A stretch of 64,000 nt of DNA from Flavicella sp965243265 (GTDB lineage Bacteria > Bacteroidota > Bacteroidia > Flavobacteriales > Flavobacteriaceae), in contig CBDEUL010000006.1 of NCBI GenBank assembly GCA_965243265.1, positions 186,001 through 250,000 on the forward strand, read 5' to 3'. The notes under the pieces were generated by a model. That model was given only the letters and a program-made list of their open reading frames with translations, ran no database searches and was not told the DNA's origin. Shown here piece by piece: positions 26,061-34,629 of the stretch. Position 1 is the stretch's first letter. Each line of letters opens with the position of its first letter. The translations under genes were made by a program, and so were the position numbers.

Positions 26061-26515
26061 CTATCAAACTTGGGTTTGATTTTTTGTATTTCTTTACTGT
26101 TTAATTCCGCTCTTAACCAACCTATCAAATTGTAATCCTGTCCCATAAAAGAAGACCTCCCACCTAACAAATACTCTTTCATTCCAAAAGATTTAATTAC
26201 CAAAAGCATATCGTCCTTGGTTTTGATCTTCTCTATCGTATTGTAAATGGTTTGTTCATCGGTTCCCAAATCAAGCATCGCTCCATAGAGGATATTGGCA
26301 AAAAGCCCTGCATCAGCTACCGACAAAGTCAGATTTTCTTTTTTTATAGCTGTAGTAAGTGCTGGAGCTATACTAGTGGTCGTACCATCTGCATTTCGTT
26401 TTCTTTTTAAAAACTTTCTAAGCAGTACAATCCCAACACCAACAGCAACCACAGGTATTCCATATTGAATCCCTTTGCCAACCAACATCGCTTTATGTGA
26501 ACTGTTTAAATTCAT
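26042..26515 (-). CDS. Small membrane-anchored protein, virus-like module
   Basis: The 157-aa protein has one N-terminal membrane helix (IQYGIPVVAVGVGIVLLRKFLKRKRN) with a basic cytoplasmic-side cluster, then a soluble helical domain (LFANILYGAMLDLGTDEQTIYNTIEKIKTKDDMLLVIKSFGMKEYLLG). The soluble domain resembles the annexin-like/DUF repeats sometimes seen in Bacteroidota phage proteins, but I cannot name a family. The N-terminal architecture is shared with its neighbours at 25455, 30316 and 31000. Confidence 0.65.
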   Translation of the reverse strand: MNLNSSHKAMLVGKGIQYGIPVVAVGVGIVLLRKFLKRKRNADGTTTSIAPALTTAIKKENLTLSVADAGLFANILYGAMLDLGTDEQTIYNTIEKIKTKDDMLLVIKSFGMKEYLLGGRSSFMGQDYNLIGWLRAELNSKEIQKIKPKFDSWGIPI

Positions 26516-26521
26516 AAACCT

Positions 26522-26698
26522 TTACACAAACTTTAAAGCCGTCTTTACAATCTTTGGATTTTGTACCACCTTGCTAAGTAGCTTTACTATATCCTCCTGA
26601 TCTACCTTATTAAGTGTACTCTGCAAGAGCCCTCCTACCTTTTTAACCTGTTCAGCATCACTGGCCTCTAGGGTAATTCCTATTTTAAATTTCTTCAT
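26522..26698 (-). CDS. Small hypothetical protein (58 aa)
   Basis: This short frame runs MKKFKIGITLEASDAEQVKKV and ends KIVKTALKFV, with stop at 26522. It fills the 194-bp gap between two operon genes with close spacing on both sides (6 and 11 bp) and no other explanation. It is amphipathic and helical. No family is recognised. Confidence 0.65.
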   Translation of the reverse strand: MKKFKIGITLEASDAEQVKKVGGLLQSTLNKVDQEDIVKLLSKVVQNPKIVKTALKFV

Positions 26699-26709
26699 CT
26701 GTTTCTATT

Positions 26710-27801
26710 TTAAGTGCTTTCTACTTCTTGAACTTCATCCGTATTTCCTTGTACGGTTTGTGATAAAAAAGCCAATGTTTGATCCATCAGTATCGGTTGA
26801 TCTATACAAAGCCCTACAATGTTGGCAATCTTAGCTACCTCAGACAATCCTAGACTATTTAAGGCTTGTGATAGGTTTTCGATGATCTTTGATTTCTTTT
26901 CATCTTCTGGTGAAAGTACAGCATTCAACTCCGTGACTTCTACCGAAGTATCCACCACAGGAACAGTATCTGATGTCTCTTCTACAATTCCCAAAGCTCC
27001 TTTTAACTCCTCTGGTGTAAGCCCTAACAATTCTGCTGTCTTTGGACTGTTGCTTAGCATTCGACCTCCAATTCCAGAGATCACTCCAACCGCTACTCGT
27101 TTCATCAACTCATTAGGTGCATAACCCGACAAACGCTGTTCTAAATCAACCTTGACTCTTTTTAAATCTTTGTTCTCATTTAAAAACAGGTCTTTTTCTA
27201 CACGTAAAGCGGTGTTCTCCTCTCGAAGCGCTTCGTACTTTTCATGGAGCATATTGTATCGTGTCTCAAACTTGAAATCATCCAACTGCTTTTGATATGC
27301 AATACGCTCTATTTCTTTGTTGTTTCCTGATAGTGCATTGAACACTCCAAAAAGTCCATCTAACTTTGATTTCACCTGTGGATTGTCTCCCGAAAAAAGT
27401 CCCAATAAAGAATCTAATTCTCCCAGACCTCCAGCACTTGATTCTTGACGTTTATTAACTTCTTCTTGAACCATGGTTGCAATCTCTGCTTTTTCCATGG
27501 GCTTGATCGGTGGATTTAAAAGTCCACTAACGTTCACCGTATAGCTACTTAATTTTCTTGCATTGGCACTTTTACCACCATACACATCCACACGTAACAT
27601 TCCATGTGCTTGCTTGGCTTTTTCAACAGCTGTTTCTATATCATTATTAAACGTACTGGTTCCAGAAGTTCTTGAAGTAAGCGCTGTATCATCGATCCCT
27701 GTGAGTAAATAAATCTCATAAGCGTATGGGTATTTCTGCTGCTCCTCTGATCGCTTGATAAAACCATAAATACTTTGTATCTGTTCTCTATAATCTAACA
27801 T
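26710..27801 (-). CDS. Coiled-coil protein, possible internal or scaffold component
   Basis: The 363-aa protein has a globular N-terminus (residues 1-95), a Gly-rich linker, and a long coiled coil over residues about 165-225 (YNMLHEKYEALREENTALRVEKDLFLNENKDLKRVKVDLEQR is charged heptads in full). This is followed by an alanine/glycine helix (VAVGVISGIGGRML) and a helical C-terminus. No family is recognised. Position in the operon between small membrane proteins and putative capsid genes suggests a structural or assembly role. Confidence 0.65.
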   Translation of the reverse strand: MLDYREQIQSIYGFIKRSEEQQKYPYAYEIYLLTGIDDTALTSRTSGTSTFNNDIETAVEKAKQAHGMLRVDVYGGKSANARKLSSYTVNVSGLLNPPIKPMEKAEIATMVQEEVNKRQESSAGGLGELDSLLGLFSGDNPQVKSKLDGLFGVFNALSGNNKEIERIAYQKQLDDFKFETRYNMLHEKYEALREENTALRVEKDLFLNENKDLKRVKVDLEQRLSGYAPNELMKRVAVGVISGIGGRMLSNSPKTAELLGLTPEELKGALGIVEETSDTVPVVDTSVEVTELNAVLSPEDEKKSKIIENLSQALNSLGLSEVAKIANIVGLCIDQPILMDQTLAFLSQTVQGNTDEVQEVEST

Positions 27802-27810
27802 CTGTCTTTT

Positions 27811-28161
27811 TTAATTTCTATGTGGGATAATCTTTACAAACTCCAATCGAAAAGGCTTAAACACCTCTGTTTCTACCTTGATATCTAAATAATCTGTAAA
27901 AGTTTGATAACGGAATTCATCCATAAATTCATATTCTTCTTTACTGGTGGCAAACACATTATCACTACTCACCAGTGTGATTTCTTTCATGAAATCGGGT
28001 AGATAACGTGTGTTTAAAATCCAGATATCGTTTTTTAAATCAATCGCCTGCTTTGGTTTTACAATAGCAACCACAATTGGTTTCAACTGATAGCTGTCTA
28101 TATTTCGCATGCCTGCTACACGATCCTTAGCGATGCAATGTAACAATTCACTCGTATTCAT
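27811..28161 (-). CDS. Hypothetical protein (116 aa), virus-like module
   Basis: The protein is of mixed beta content (VVAIVKPKQAIDLKNDIWIL; FKPFRLEFVKIIP) with no membrane segment or known motif. It overlaps the upstream 258-aa gene by 14 bp. Function unknown; small beta-rich proteins in this position can be minor capsid or vertex components. Confidence 0.6.
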   Translation of the reverse strand: MNTSELLHCIAKDRVAGMRNIDSYQLKPIVVAIVKPKQAIDLKNDIWILNTRYLPDFMKEITLVSSDNVFATSKEEYEFMDEFRYQTFTDYLDIKVETEVFKPFRLEFVKIIPHRN

Positions 28162-28924
28162 ACTCGATATAGGTTTTTAAGAATAAGGTTCTGTCCTTTT
28201 GGGGATGTGTATTTTTAAAAATGAGCTGTAGCGATGAGTTCACCTCTAAAGGTTCATAAAATGGAACCACCTCTTTTTGTAAGGTTTTGATCTTTCGATT
28301 GGCCGTTACCGTATAGTCTCTCAGTAAAAAACTATTTCCATTCACTAGCAAACTAATATTCCCACATTCATAAGGAACTGGCTGCTGATACTCCTGTACT
28401 TCTTTAAAAAAAAGATGGTATCTGTGTTTGTATAAAAACTCTAAAACCGCTTGTTTGATAAAATCTGTAAAAGCTGCTGTGGTAAACTCATTGGATTTTT
28501 CAAAAAGATGTAACTCCTCAAATAAATATGTCGTGAACTTTGTTTCAAACAAGATCGTGATACGCTCTTTATAACTCAACAACTCCTGTTCTGACCAACA
28601 ATCAAAAACAATTTCATCTCTAAAAACCTCCATAAATACAGGGAGCATTTCTCTATTGAAAAAAGAAACGGCCTCCTGCTCCATACTCCTAGTTTTTAAA
28701 TAAGAATAAAACAGTCCTTCTATTTGTTCTGAATCCAACAAGTCCATTATCAGTCGCTGTGGAAAAGACAATGATTCTATATTTTGTTTTTTAGCAACCA
28801 TTTCCTTAGCCTGTGCTGTAACAAACACCCCTGTAATAAGTCTACAGGAAGCAGGCAATAGATCTTGCACATTCAAGTGCGCATTACTGTTTATTTGATG
28901 GCTGATCACCGCATACTTTTTCAT
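28148..28924 (-). CDS. Hypothetical protein (258 aa), helical N-terminus and beta-rich C-terminus
   Basis: Residues 1-165 are mostly helical and rich in Phe/Leu/Glu. The last 90 residues form probable strands (GNISLLVNGNSFLLRDYTVT; SLQLIFKNTHPQKDRTLFLKTYIEYEYE), as in a small jelly-roll or Ig-like attachment domain. No family is recognised. It is packed between two genes with 5 bp and 14-bp-overlap spacing. Confidence 0.6.
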   Translation of the reverse strand: MKKYAVISHQINSNAHLNVQDLLPASCRLITGVFVTAQAKEMVAKKQNIESLSFPQRLIMDLLDSEQIEGLFYSYLKTRSMEQEAVSFFNREMLPVFMEVFRDEIVFDCWSEQELLSYKERITILFETKFTTYLFEELHLFEKSNEFTTAAFTDFIKQAVLEFLYKHRYHLFFKEVQEYQQPVPYECGNISLLVNGNSFLLRDYTVTANRKIKTLQKEVVPFYEPLEVNSSLQLIFKNTHPQKDRTLFLKTYIEYEYE

Positions 28925-28929
28925 CTACA

Positions 28930-29322
28930 CTAAGACTTTTTAACGGTTTGCTCTGCCAGTAAATACACTCTAACATCAAAATCATCTTCTACTGCTAGAT
29001 TCTCACTATTGTCTTTATAAATGATTCGAATTGGGCTGTTCTTTGCCTTCTCATCAGTAGCAAAGGCAACATCTGAAATAGACATATCATCGCTATGGTG
29101 CAACAAAGCAACTTCTGTATCATCTGGTATGATCTCTGTATCATCAATCCAAACTCTCAATGTTGCTCCAGGCAATGCTGCTAGATTAGACAACCTCAAA
29201 AACAAGCCTTTGATACGATCATGCTCAGTCTTGGTATTTCCATTAAACTCAAAAGTTTCTCCCTTTTTAACAGTGAACTTTACGACTTGTAATTTTTTAA
29301 TTTCTTTCTTACTTGTTTCCAT
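28930..29322 (-). CDS. Beta-rich 130-aa protein, candidate minor capsid protein
   Basis: Almost the whole length alternates short strands and turns (VVKFTVKKGETFEFNG, ATLRVWIDDTEIIPDDTEV, PIRIIYKDNSENLAVEDDFDVRVYLLAE) with no helices beyond one short segment, compatible with a single jelly-roll. No family is recognised. It is separated from the Arg-rich 280-aa gene upstream by a 120-bp gap containing a strong hairpin. Confidence 0.6.
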   Translation of the reverse strand: METSKKEIKKLQVVKFTVKKGETFEFNGNTKTEHDRIKGLFLRLSNLAALPGATLRVWIDDTEIIPDDTEVALLHHSDDMSISDVAFATDEKAKNSPIRIIYKDNSENLAVEDDFDVRVYLLAEQTVKKS

Positions 29323-29337
29323 AAGTTTGAATTTTAA

Positions 29338-29361
29338 AAGGGCGACTATCTAGCCGCCCTT
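29338..29361 (-). terminator. Hairpin after the candidate major capsid gene (terminator or attenuator)
   Basis: AAGGGCG (29338-29344) pairs with CGCCCTT (29355-29361) around a 10-nt loop, followed on the minus strand by TTTTAAAA. It lies in the largest gap of the operon (29323-29442), just downstream of the 280-aa gene. Partial termination here would make the upstream gene's message the most abundant. Confidence 0.6.
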
Positions 29362-29442
29362 AAATAGCTGTATAACGGTATTCACTAAGTCCTTTCTTAG
29401 TACGGTTTTACTCTCTGTGGCAACGGTTAAAACAGATATCTA

Positions 29443-30285
29443 TTAAGCCTTCTCTGTCATGGTTCCTAGTAAAGTGATCTTCACCGCTGGATGAAAGACC
29501 TTATCTCCTGATACCGCCTTTGGCATGTTTAACTTTGGTGTGATATCCATGGATGGTTTTAACCATTTTGGATTGTCTAGCTTGTATAAGAACTTACGCT
29601 TGGTCGTGTCACTATCATCAAACACCGATGCTGAAATCTCAGGTACTACGACTTTGGTTCCTAAAGTCATTTCAAAGGTTCCGTTGATGATCTGTGGTGG
29701 ATAAGCAAATTGCCCAAAAGCAAAGTCTGCTGGATCGTCATCATCTTCATCTGCTCCATGTGCATATTCCAATACAATAGCGGTTAATAAGAAATACTTA
29801 CCACTGTCTAATTGTGAACGGTTCAAGTTCGTACGACCCGTTTTCTTATCATCTGAGGCTTCCATCAGCTCAATATCCGAACGATCACTAATACTTTTTA
29901 CCGTATAGATAGCAGCATCTACTGTTTGCATACGTGCATCTCTTAATGCTTTTTGAATCTCTTTAGGCAATTGCTGTCTTCTAAGCTCAAACTCTCCCTT
30001 AGAGGTCAAACTCTTGGTAAGTCCTGTCTTAATAGCAATACTCTTAGCTCCCGCATTGTAAGAACGTCTTGCTGCTCTTCTTCTGTTAGAGCGTCTTCGG
30101 CTTCTACGTTTTCTTCTTCTCCCCCAACGTCTTGATCGCCCCAGTTCACCAATACCCTCTACGGTATCGTCCTGGTCTTCTTCTTTTTCTAAAGCTTCTT
30201 CTTCTTTATCTAAAAAAGACTCTTCTAATCCCTCTATCTCGTCCATAGTTGGATACAATTCTTGTTGCTCGTTAATCTCTGACAT
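29443..30285 (-). CDS. Candidate major capsid protein with acidic and Arg-rich N-terminal arm
   Basis: The 280-aa protein starts with about 50 acidic residues (EEALEKEEDQDD), then an arginine cluster (RSRRWGRRRKRRSRRRSNRR, residues about 50-72) that could bind nucleic acid or lipid. The remaining 190 residues are beta-rich (YFLLTAIVLEYAHG, IINGTFEMTLGTKVVVPEI, AVKITLLGTM). The length is near the ~300 residues of the FLiP capsid protein of Flavobacterium. The hairpin after the gene suggests high expression. No sequence family is recognised, so capsid identity is inference. Confidence 0.6.
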   Translation of the reverse strand: MSEINEQQELYPTMDEIEGLEESFLDKEEEALEKEEDQDDTVEGIGELGRSRRWGRRRKRRSRRRSNRRRAARRSYNAGAKSIAIKTGLTKSLTSKGEFELRRQQLPKEIQKALRDARMQTVDAAIYTVKSISDRSDIELMEASDDKKTGRTNLNRSQLDSGKYFLLTAIVLEYAHGADEDDDDPADFAFGQFAYPPQIINGTFEMTLGTKVVVPEISASVFDDSDTTKRKFLYKLDNPKWLKPSMDITPKLNMPKAVSGDKVFHPAVKITLLGTMTEKA

Positions 30286-30315
30286 GTTTATTGATTTTAA
30301 TTGTTATTACTTGTT

Positions 30316-30951
30316 TTACGATTCCATCATATCCCCCGAAAAGATGTCAAAGTCCATACTATCGGGATCTATATTGTTTATTTTACCTACTGAAAGTTCC
30401 TCTTCACCTTTATCTACTTCTCCTACAGGGTCATCAGACATGGCATAGTCAGCTGCTGCATTACCCACTGGATCATCCGACATGCTGTAATCAGAAGCTC
30501 CCGATACAGAGGTTGAAATCTCACGCTCAATGTCTATATCTGCTGCGGGTAAAGCTTGTGTGACTGGATCAATGGCATAGACCTGATCGTCATCTCCCAT
30601 AATCCCCTCCAAACCTTGTAACAAGGTTTTTCCAGTGGCTTTTTTCACAATTGCTTCCACTCCTGCTCCTGCTGCTCCAACAAGCCCTAATTGGAAATAT
30701 TGGTTTTTGGTAAACTGTGTACCGATGAGCCCTCCCATGGTAACCGCCGCTGGAACCAAATAACTTTTCACATCTGTTCCAAGCAAACCTGAAACAGTTT
30801 CATTTTTCTGTAGTTTCTTTAAAGCCAACTTTCCCACTGCAAACCCTGCTACGGCAGCAATAGGTTTACCAATACTGTTGGTGGCTTTCATAAAATCAAT
30901 CTTAGTCTCCGTACTCCTTGTGGGAGTTCTAGAATTCTTGCGTACTGCCAT
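30316..30951 (-). CDS. Small membrane protein with acidic C-terminus, virus-like module
   Basis: The 211-aa protein has a basic N-terminus and several Gly/Ala-rich hydrophobic helices (GKPIAAVAGFAVGKLALKKL, SYLVPAAVTMGGLIGTQF, FQLGLVGAAGAGVEAIVKKA). The C-terminal 90 residues are acidic and contain a repeated YxMSDDPVG element (three partial copies). Such helices fit a protein of an internal virion membrane. No family is recognised. Confidence 0.65.
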   Translation of the reverse strand: MAVRKNSRTPTRSTETKIDFMKATNSIGKPIAAVAGFAVGKLALKKLQKNETVSGLLGTDVKSYLVPAAVTMGGLIGTQFTKNQYFQLGLVGAAGAGVEAIVKKATGKTLLQGLEGIMGDDDQVYAIDPVTQALPAADIDIEREISTSVSGASDYSMSDDPVGNAAADYAMSDDPVGEVDKGEEELSVGKINNIDPDSMDFDIFSGDMMES

Positions 30952-30999
30952 TTTTATAAAATTTGAATTAATAATTAGCTACACTAAAACACCTCGGTT

Positions 31000-33432
31000 T
31001 TAGGTAAGTTGTAAACCTCCTAATGAAGGTTTTGAACGTCTTGATCTGGTTGTTTTTTTCTTGCTTCTCAACAACAAATAAGCTCCTGTACCGATAAGAG
31101 CCGTAACCCCTATTCCAATCCCGATCTTAGCTCCTTTGCTCAGTCCTTTTTTAACAGGTACAGATGTGGTCCTTTGAACTGGCTGGACATGCTGTGTCAC
31201 TTGTCTTGTAGGCTGGTAATTTATCCTTGGTACAGCTATTGGTGGTGGAATACTTGGTATAGATTGATGAACTACTGGAGCTGCTCTATGTCTGGTTGGT
31301 AAGGCAGGAAGTTTTGGAACTTTTTTAAAACGACTCGCTACTTTTGAAAACAAGTTCTTAATTGGTTTTAACCAGCGACCAATCTTAGCCAACACTCCAC
31401 TTGCTGCTGACACAGAAGCAGCCGAAGCTGCTGCTCCTAAATCACCCATTTCTCCCAAAGCCCCAATGGCCTCCAATGCTTGTAATTCTTGAAGCAACAC
31501 CTCTGATCCTCCCAATGAGAAATCACGACTTCGCTGCTTGGCTCCTTTTAAGATTGCTCGCTTTAAACTGCTTTGTCTTCCTTGTAATCCTCTAAAAAGT
31601 TTCTTTACTCTGGATAGACTTCTTTTAACCGCTCTTAATTTATGTGGATCTAAATTGTGTTTCTTTGCCAGATGATCTGGTAGATATCCATATTGCAATT
31701 TCTTAGCAAAACCAAACATGTTTAATCTCAATGCCACGAGTAAACCACTACGAATAGCTATGGACAATGGGTTAAATCGTACAATAGCCTTGATCACTTT
31801 CTTAGCTACTTTTCCTACTTTACGAGTTACTTTTTTAACGGATCTAAAAAAACGACTTCTTCTTATTTTTCTAAACGGTCTCCATCTTCCTAAATCATCT
31901 TTCTCTACTACTTCTTCTGGTTCTTCATCATCCAAACCACTAATGGCATCTGCATCATATTTAATTAGTCCCTTGGCTACCAATTGTTCTTCTATAGCAA
32001 TTAATTTATCCAGTACTTTAGATCGCTTAGGTGTGTTCCAATACTTGATCGCCTCGTCTAGCATTTTAATAAACTGATCAGGGTTTTGGATATGTGACAT
32101 TTTTCCTTTGTTCTGATCGCTTCTCAGTAAAAAGTCTCTGGTACGGATCAAATACTTCAAAGCTGCATCATCTGCAGATCCTAACCCTTGTAATGAAGCT
32201 TCAAAATCTATTCCTGAGATAATAGACATCAACTCTTTATCATTGGTGTCATTGATTCCTCCAATTCCTGATAATATATGAATTGGCAAGCCCAACCCTG
32301 TTGTTCCTTCCAATCCATCAACCCCATGAATACCAGCGATACGATCTATCGGATGCATGTTAAAATCTGACTTTTGAAAACTATAAGGCTTTTGATAATC
32401 AAATTTTGAGAGTACAGGATCTATGATGATTTCCCCCTCACTATCTTCTTTATGTGGTACAAATACATAGATATGTTGGTAATTAGCTCTTCCATTGTAT
32501 TTGGTGATACGGAACTTAAATGGAATCCCTAAATTCTTTAAAAGCGATCCTACAAAAATGCTGTAATCATCACAGTCAATACCCGAAGCTATATTTCCTT
32601 GTTGCTTGAACTTCACCTGTCCATCCAACCAACTTCTAGCAGGTGTTCTTAGCTCTTCTGTACCTGATGTATCTAACTTGTACTGCAAGTAGTGATATGA
32701 AAAATCAAAAATATTTTTACAGGTTTCTCTAACTGTTGCTCCTTGTAATGTTTTCGCCAAATCAGCCACTTCTAAATAATGGTTGGCCACTAGCTCTACA
32801 CAAGCTTCTACAGTTTCTAAAACATTTCCATTTTTTAAAAGCAACTCTTTACCTGCTGCTTGTTTGATCAAGTGATTGAAAGCACTTCCGTTCTTTGTGT
32901 TTCTTGGTCCTGATACAATTCCTAATTGTCCTAATACAGTAGTTCCCATAGTTGTTGGTTCTGATAAATTTTGAGTGGTGGTGATAGTGGCTCCGTTGAT
33001 GCTGATGTTAAGCGTAAAGCTCAAATACTTTTTAAGTGCCGTTGAATCTTGAAGTAGTGGCACGCTCAACCCTTTTCCTATTAAGTTTAGATAAGGTACT
33101 TGAAACTTGATCTCTGGTTCTTTGTAAGAGCCAGCAGCAATGGTAAGCCCTTTGATATTGGGTGTAGAAAAAGCAATAGGTGAATCCTTATAATTGGCAG
33201 TTACCTGATTGATTACAATAGAGACTGGTGTACTGGTAGGATTGTAACAACGTAACTTTACCACAAACTCTACCTCTTTAAAGTTTATCTTATGAATTCG
33301 AAACCCTAGCAGGGCAAAGTTCATCTTTGCTCCTGCCATGAGTTTCTTTCCTTTTTGATACAGATAAAAGCCGCCCCCAATAGCGGCTGCAATACCAAAA
33401 GTTTGTAATAATTTCTTTGTTCCTTGCTCCAT
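31000..33432 (-). CDS. 810-aa membrane protein with LEA-2-like and transglutaminase-like domains
   Basis: Domains in order: an N-terminal membrane helix (residues 8-27, IAAAIGGGFYLYQKGKK); a LEA-2/WHy-like beta domain (about 35-170, VEFVVKLRCYNPTSTPVSIV); a transglutaminase-like domain (about 200-350) with the catalytic Cys in GIDCDDYSIFVGSLL, His in YQHIYVFVP and Asp in IIIDPVL; a helical middle; a very basic region (about 505-560, KIRRSRFFRSVKKVTRKVGK); a Pro-rich stretch; and a C-terminal membrane helix (GIGIGVTALIGTGAYLLLR) with a basic tail. It is the first large gene of the operon. A virion membrane protein that processes or crosslinks protein or peptidoglycan is plausible; I know no named family for the whole. 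Confidence 0.7.
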   Translation of the reverse strand: MEQGTKKLLQTFGIAAAIGGGFYLYQKGKKLMAGAKMNFALLGFRIHKINFKEVEFVVKLRCYNPTSTPVSIVINQVTANYKDSPIAFSTPNIKGLTIAAGSYKEPEIKFQVPYLNLIGKGLSVPLLQDSTALKKYLSFTLNISINGATITTTQNLSEPTTMGTTVLGQLGIVSGPRNTKNGSAFNHLIKQAAGKELLLKNGNVLETVEACVELVANHYLEVADLAKTLQGATVRETCKNIFDFSYHYLQYKLDTSGTEELRTPARSWLDGQVKFKQQGNIASGIDCDDYSIFVGSLLKNLGIPFKFRITKYNGRANYQHIYVFVPHKEDSEGEIIIDPVLSKFDYQKPYSFQKSDFNMHPIDRIAGIHGVDGLEGTTGLGLPIHILSGIGGINDTNDKELMSIISGIDFEASLQGLGSADDAALKYLIRTRDFLLRSDQNKGKMSHIQNPDQFIKMLDEAIKYWNTPKRSKVLDKLIAIEEQLVAKGLIKYDADAISGLDDEEPEEVVEKDDLGRWRPFRKIRRSRFFRSVKKVTRKVGKVAKKVIKAIVRFNPLSIAIRSGLLVALRLNMFGFAKKLQYGYLPDHLAKKHNLDPHKLRAVKRSLSRVKKLFRGLQGRQSSLKRAILKGAKQRSRDFSLGGSEVLLQELQALEAIGALGEMGDLGAAASAASVSAASGVLAKIGRWLKPIKNLFSKVASRFKKVPKLPALPTRHRAAPVVHQSIPSIPPPIAVPRINYQPTRQVTQHVQPVQRTTSVPVKKGLSKGAKIGIGIGVTALIGTGAYLLLRSKKKTTRSRRSKPSLGGLQLT

Positions 33433-33524
33433 TGAAAAGCAAACTTAAACCTGACCTACTCTGGCTATTGGTTTGCTTTGGGACTTTGTGTAGACTCTTG
33501 GAAAGAACTTTTTATTCTTGGAGA

Positions 33525-33860
33525 TTATTTGATTAGATCATCTAAAATACTTGCCAAACTTTTACATAGTTTTTGAGTAAATTCAGATTCTGCGTCCTTA
33601 GCTTTTTGATGTAGTAGCTTTTGAGGAACCTTGTTTTTAATCAGTAATAAGCCCATGCGTTTCAATTCTTCTGTAAGTGCATGGGTCGTAGTTGGTTGTT
33701 CTATTTGATGTTCTAAGCTTATTAAAACCTGTCGGTATTCCTGATTCATCGTGTGAAATTCTAACGCACTCCCTCCTTTATCTGGATGCAACTCTTTTAC
33801 CCAAAAACGATATTGCTCTTTTGCTTGGTGTAGACTGGTGATTTTTTTAAAATAGTTCAT
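33525..33860 (-). CDS. Short J-domain protein
   Basis: The 111-aa protein has a DnaJ J-domain at residues 1-50 with the HPD motif at 25-27 (VKELHPDKGGSALEFHTMNQEYRQV). No Gly/Phe, zinc-finger or substrate-binding region follows. Such stand-alone J-proteins recruit host DnaK; phages use them in replication or assembly. It overlaps the upstream 76-aa gene by 4 bp. Confidence 0.82.
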   Translation of the reverse strand: MNYFKKITSLHQAKEQYRFWVKELHPDKGGSALEFHTMNQEYRQVLISLEHQIEQPTTTHALTEELKRMGLLLIKNKVPQKLLHQKAKDAESEFTQKLCKSLASILDDLIK

Positions 33861-34087
33861 AGCTGCTCAAATTCTTCAGGAGTGATACAAAAATGACTCA
33901 ACAACAAAGTAAGTTGAACTTTATTGTAATAATGTTTACGCATACTACCTGCTGCTAGTAAAGAGTTTTTTAATTCATTGCTTAGGTTGATTTCTCTTCT
34001 TAATTGCTCCAAGGCGGATTTTACAGAAATGCTATCTGGATAGAGTTTTTTAACCAGGTCTTGTTTTAAAATTGTACGTTTGATCAT
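33857..34087 (-). CDS. DUF4248-like small protein
   Basis: The 76-aa protein (KQDLVKKLYPDSISVKSALE...LTLLLSHFCITPEEF) follows the DUF4248 pattern of Bacteroidota mobile elements: an LA-x-LYxP start, a central helix pair and a final LTxxQ...LGxPxE-like helix. It is the promoter-proximal gene of the virus-like minus-strand operon, so it may be regulatory. Assignment is by pattern only. Confidence 0.55.
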   Translation of the reverse strand: MIKRTILKQDLVKKLYPDSISVKSALEQLRREINLSNELKNSLLAAGSMRKHYYNKVQLTLLLSHFCITPEEFEQL

Positions 34088-34629
34088 GGTTTATTATTGA
34101 ATAATGTGGGTAAAAGGTTCGTAATAGCAGCTCTTGTGAGCTTATTTCAAGTGCTTTTTAAAGCTTTTGAATACTTTTTAGCATATCATTAGTGAATTGA
34201 CACGCTTTCAAAGTATATGAAGAAAGCTTTTAGGGACTTCGTGATTTTTTTAGACTGCTTTTAGAATGAATTTGGAATACTTTCTGAATATGAAAAGAGC
34301 TTCTAACTTCTTTTTGGATATTTTCATTTAAAAACAGCGTGCTTTTTGATTTTTGTAGTAATTGAAAGCTATTTTGAAGAACCCTCAAAGGATTGTTATT
34401 GTTCAAACAGGTAACAAAACACAACAAGCCCCAGTAAAAAGAAATAACGCTAAGGTCTAAAAACAAGAAAAGCTCCAAAATGGAGCTCGTGAGTACGTTT
34501 AAAAAGTAATTTGTCTGCATAAAACAACTTTATGAACCGACAGTTAACAAGGATAAAAATAAGACATTTTAAGCATGTAGCTCTACTGCACATGACTTTT
34601 TTATCTTTACCCTATAATTAAAACCCAAT
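34088..34629. other. Non-coding region between virus-like block and cargo
   Basis: This 542-bp AT-rich stretch has no convincing gene; a 96-codon minus frame inside it looks fortuitous. It should hold the promoter for the minus-strand operon that begins at 34087. A hairpin AGCTCCA-AAA-TGGAGCT (34471-34487) is followed on the minus strand by TTTTCTTGTTTTT, so it can act as a terminator for transcripts coming from the right. Confidence 0.5.

Noticed and set aside
34230..34520. A 96-codon minus-strand frame in the gap before the nuclease
   Set aside because: Composition is low-complexity and hydrophobic, a hairpin lies inside it, and no relative is recognised; judged fortuitous.
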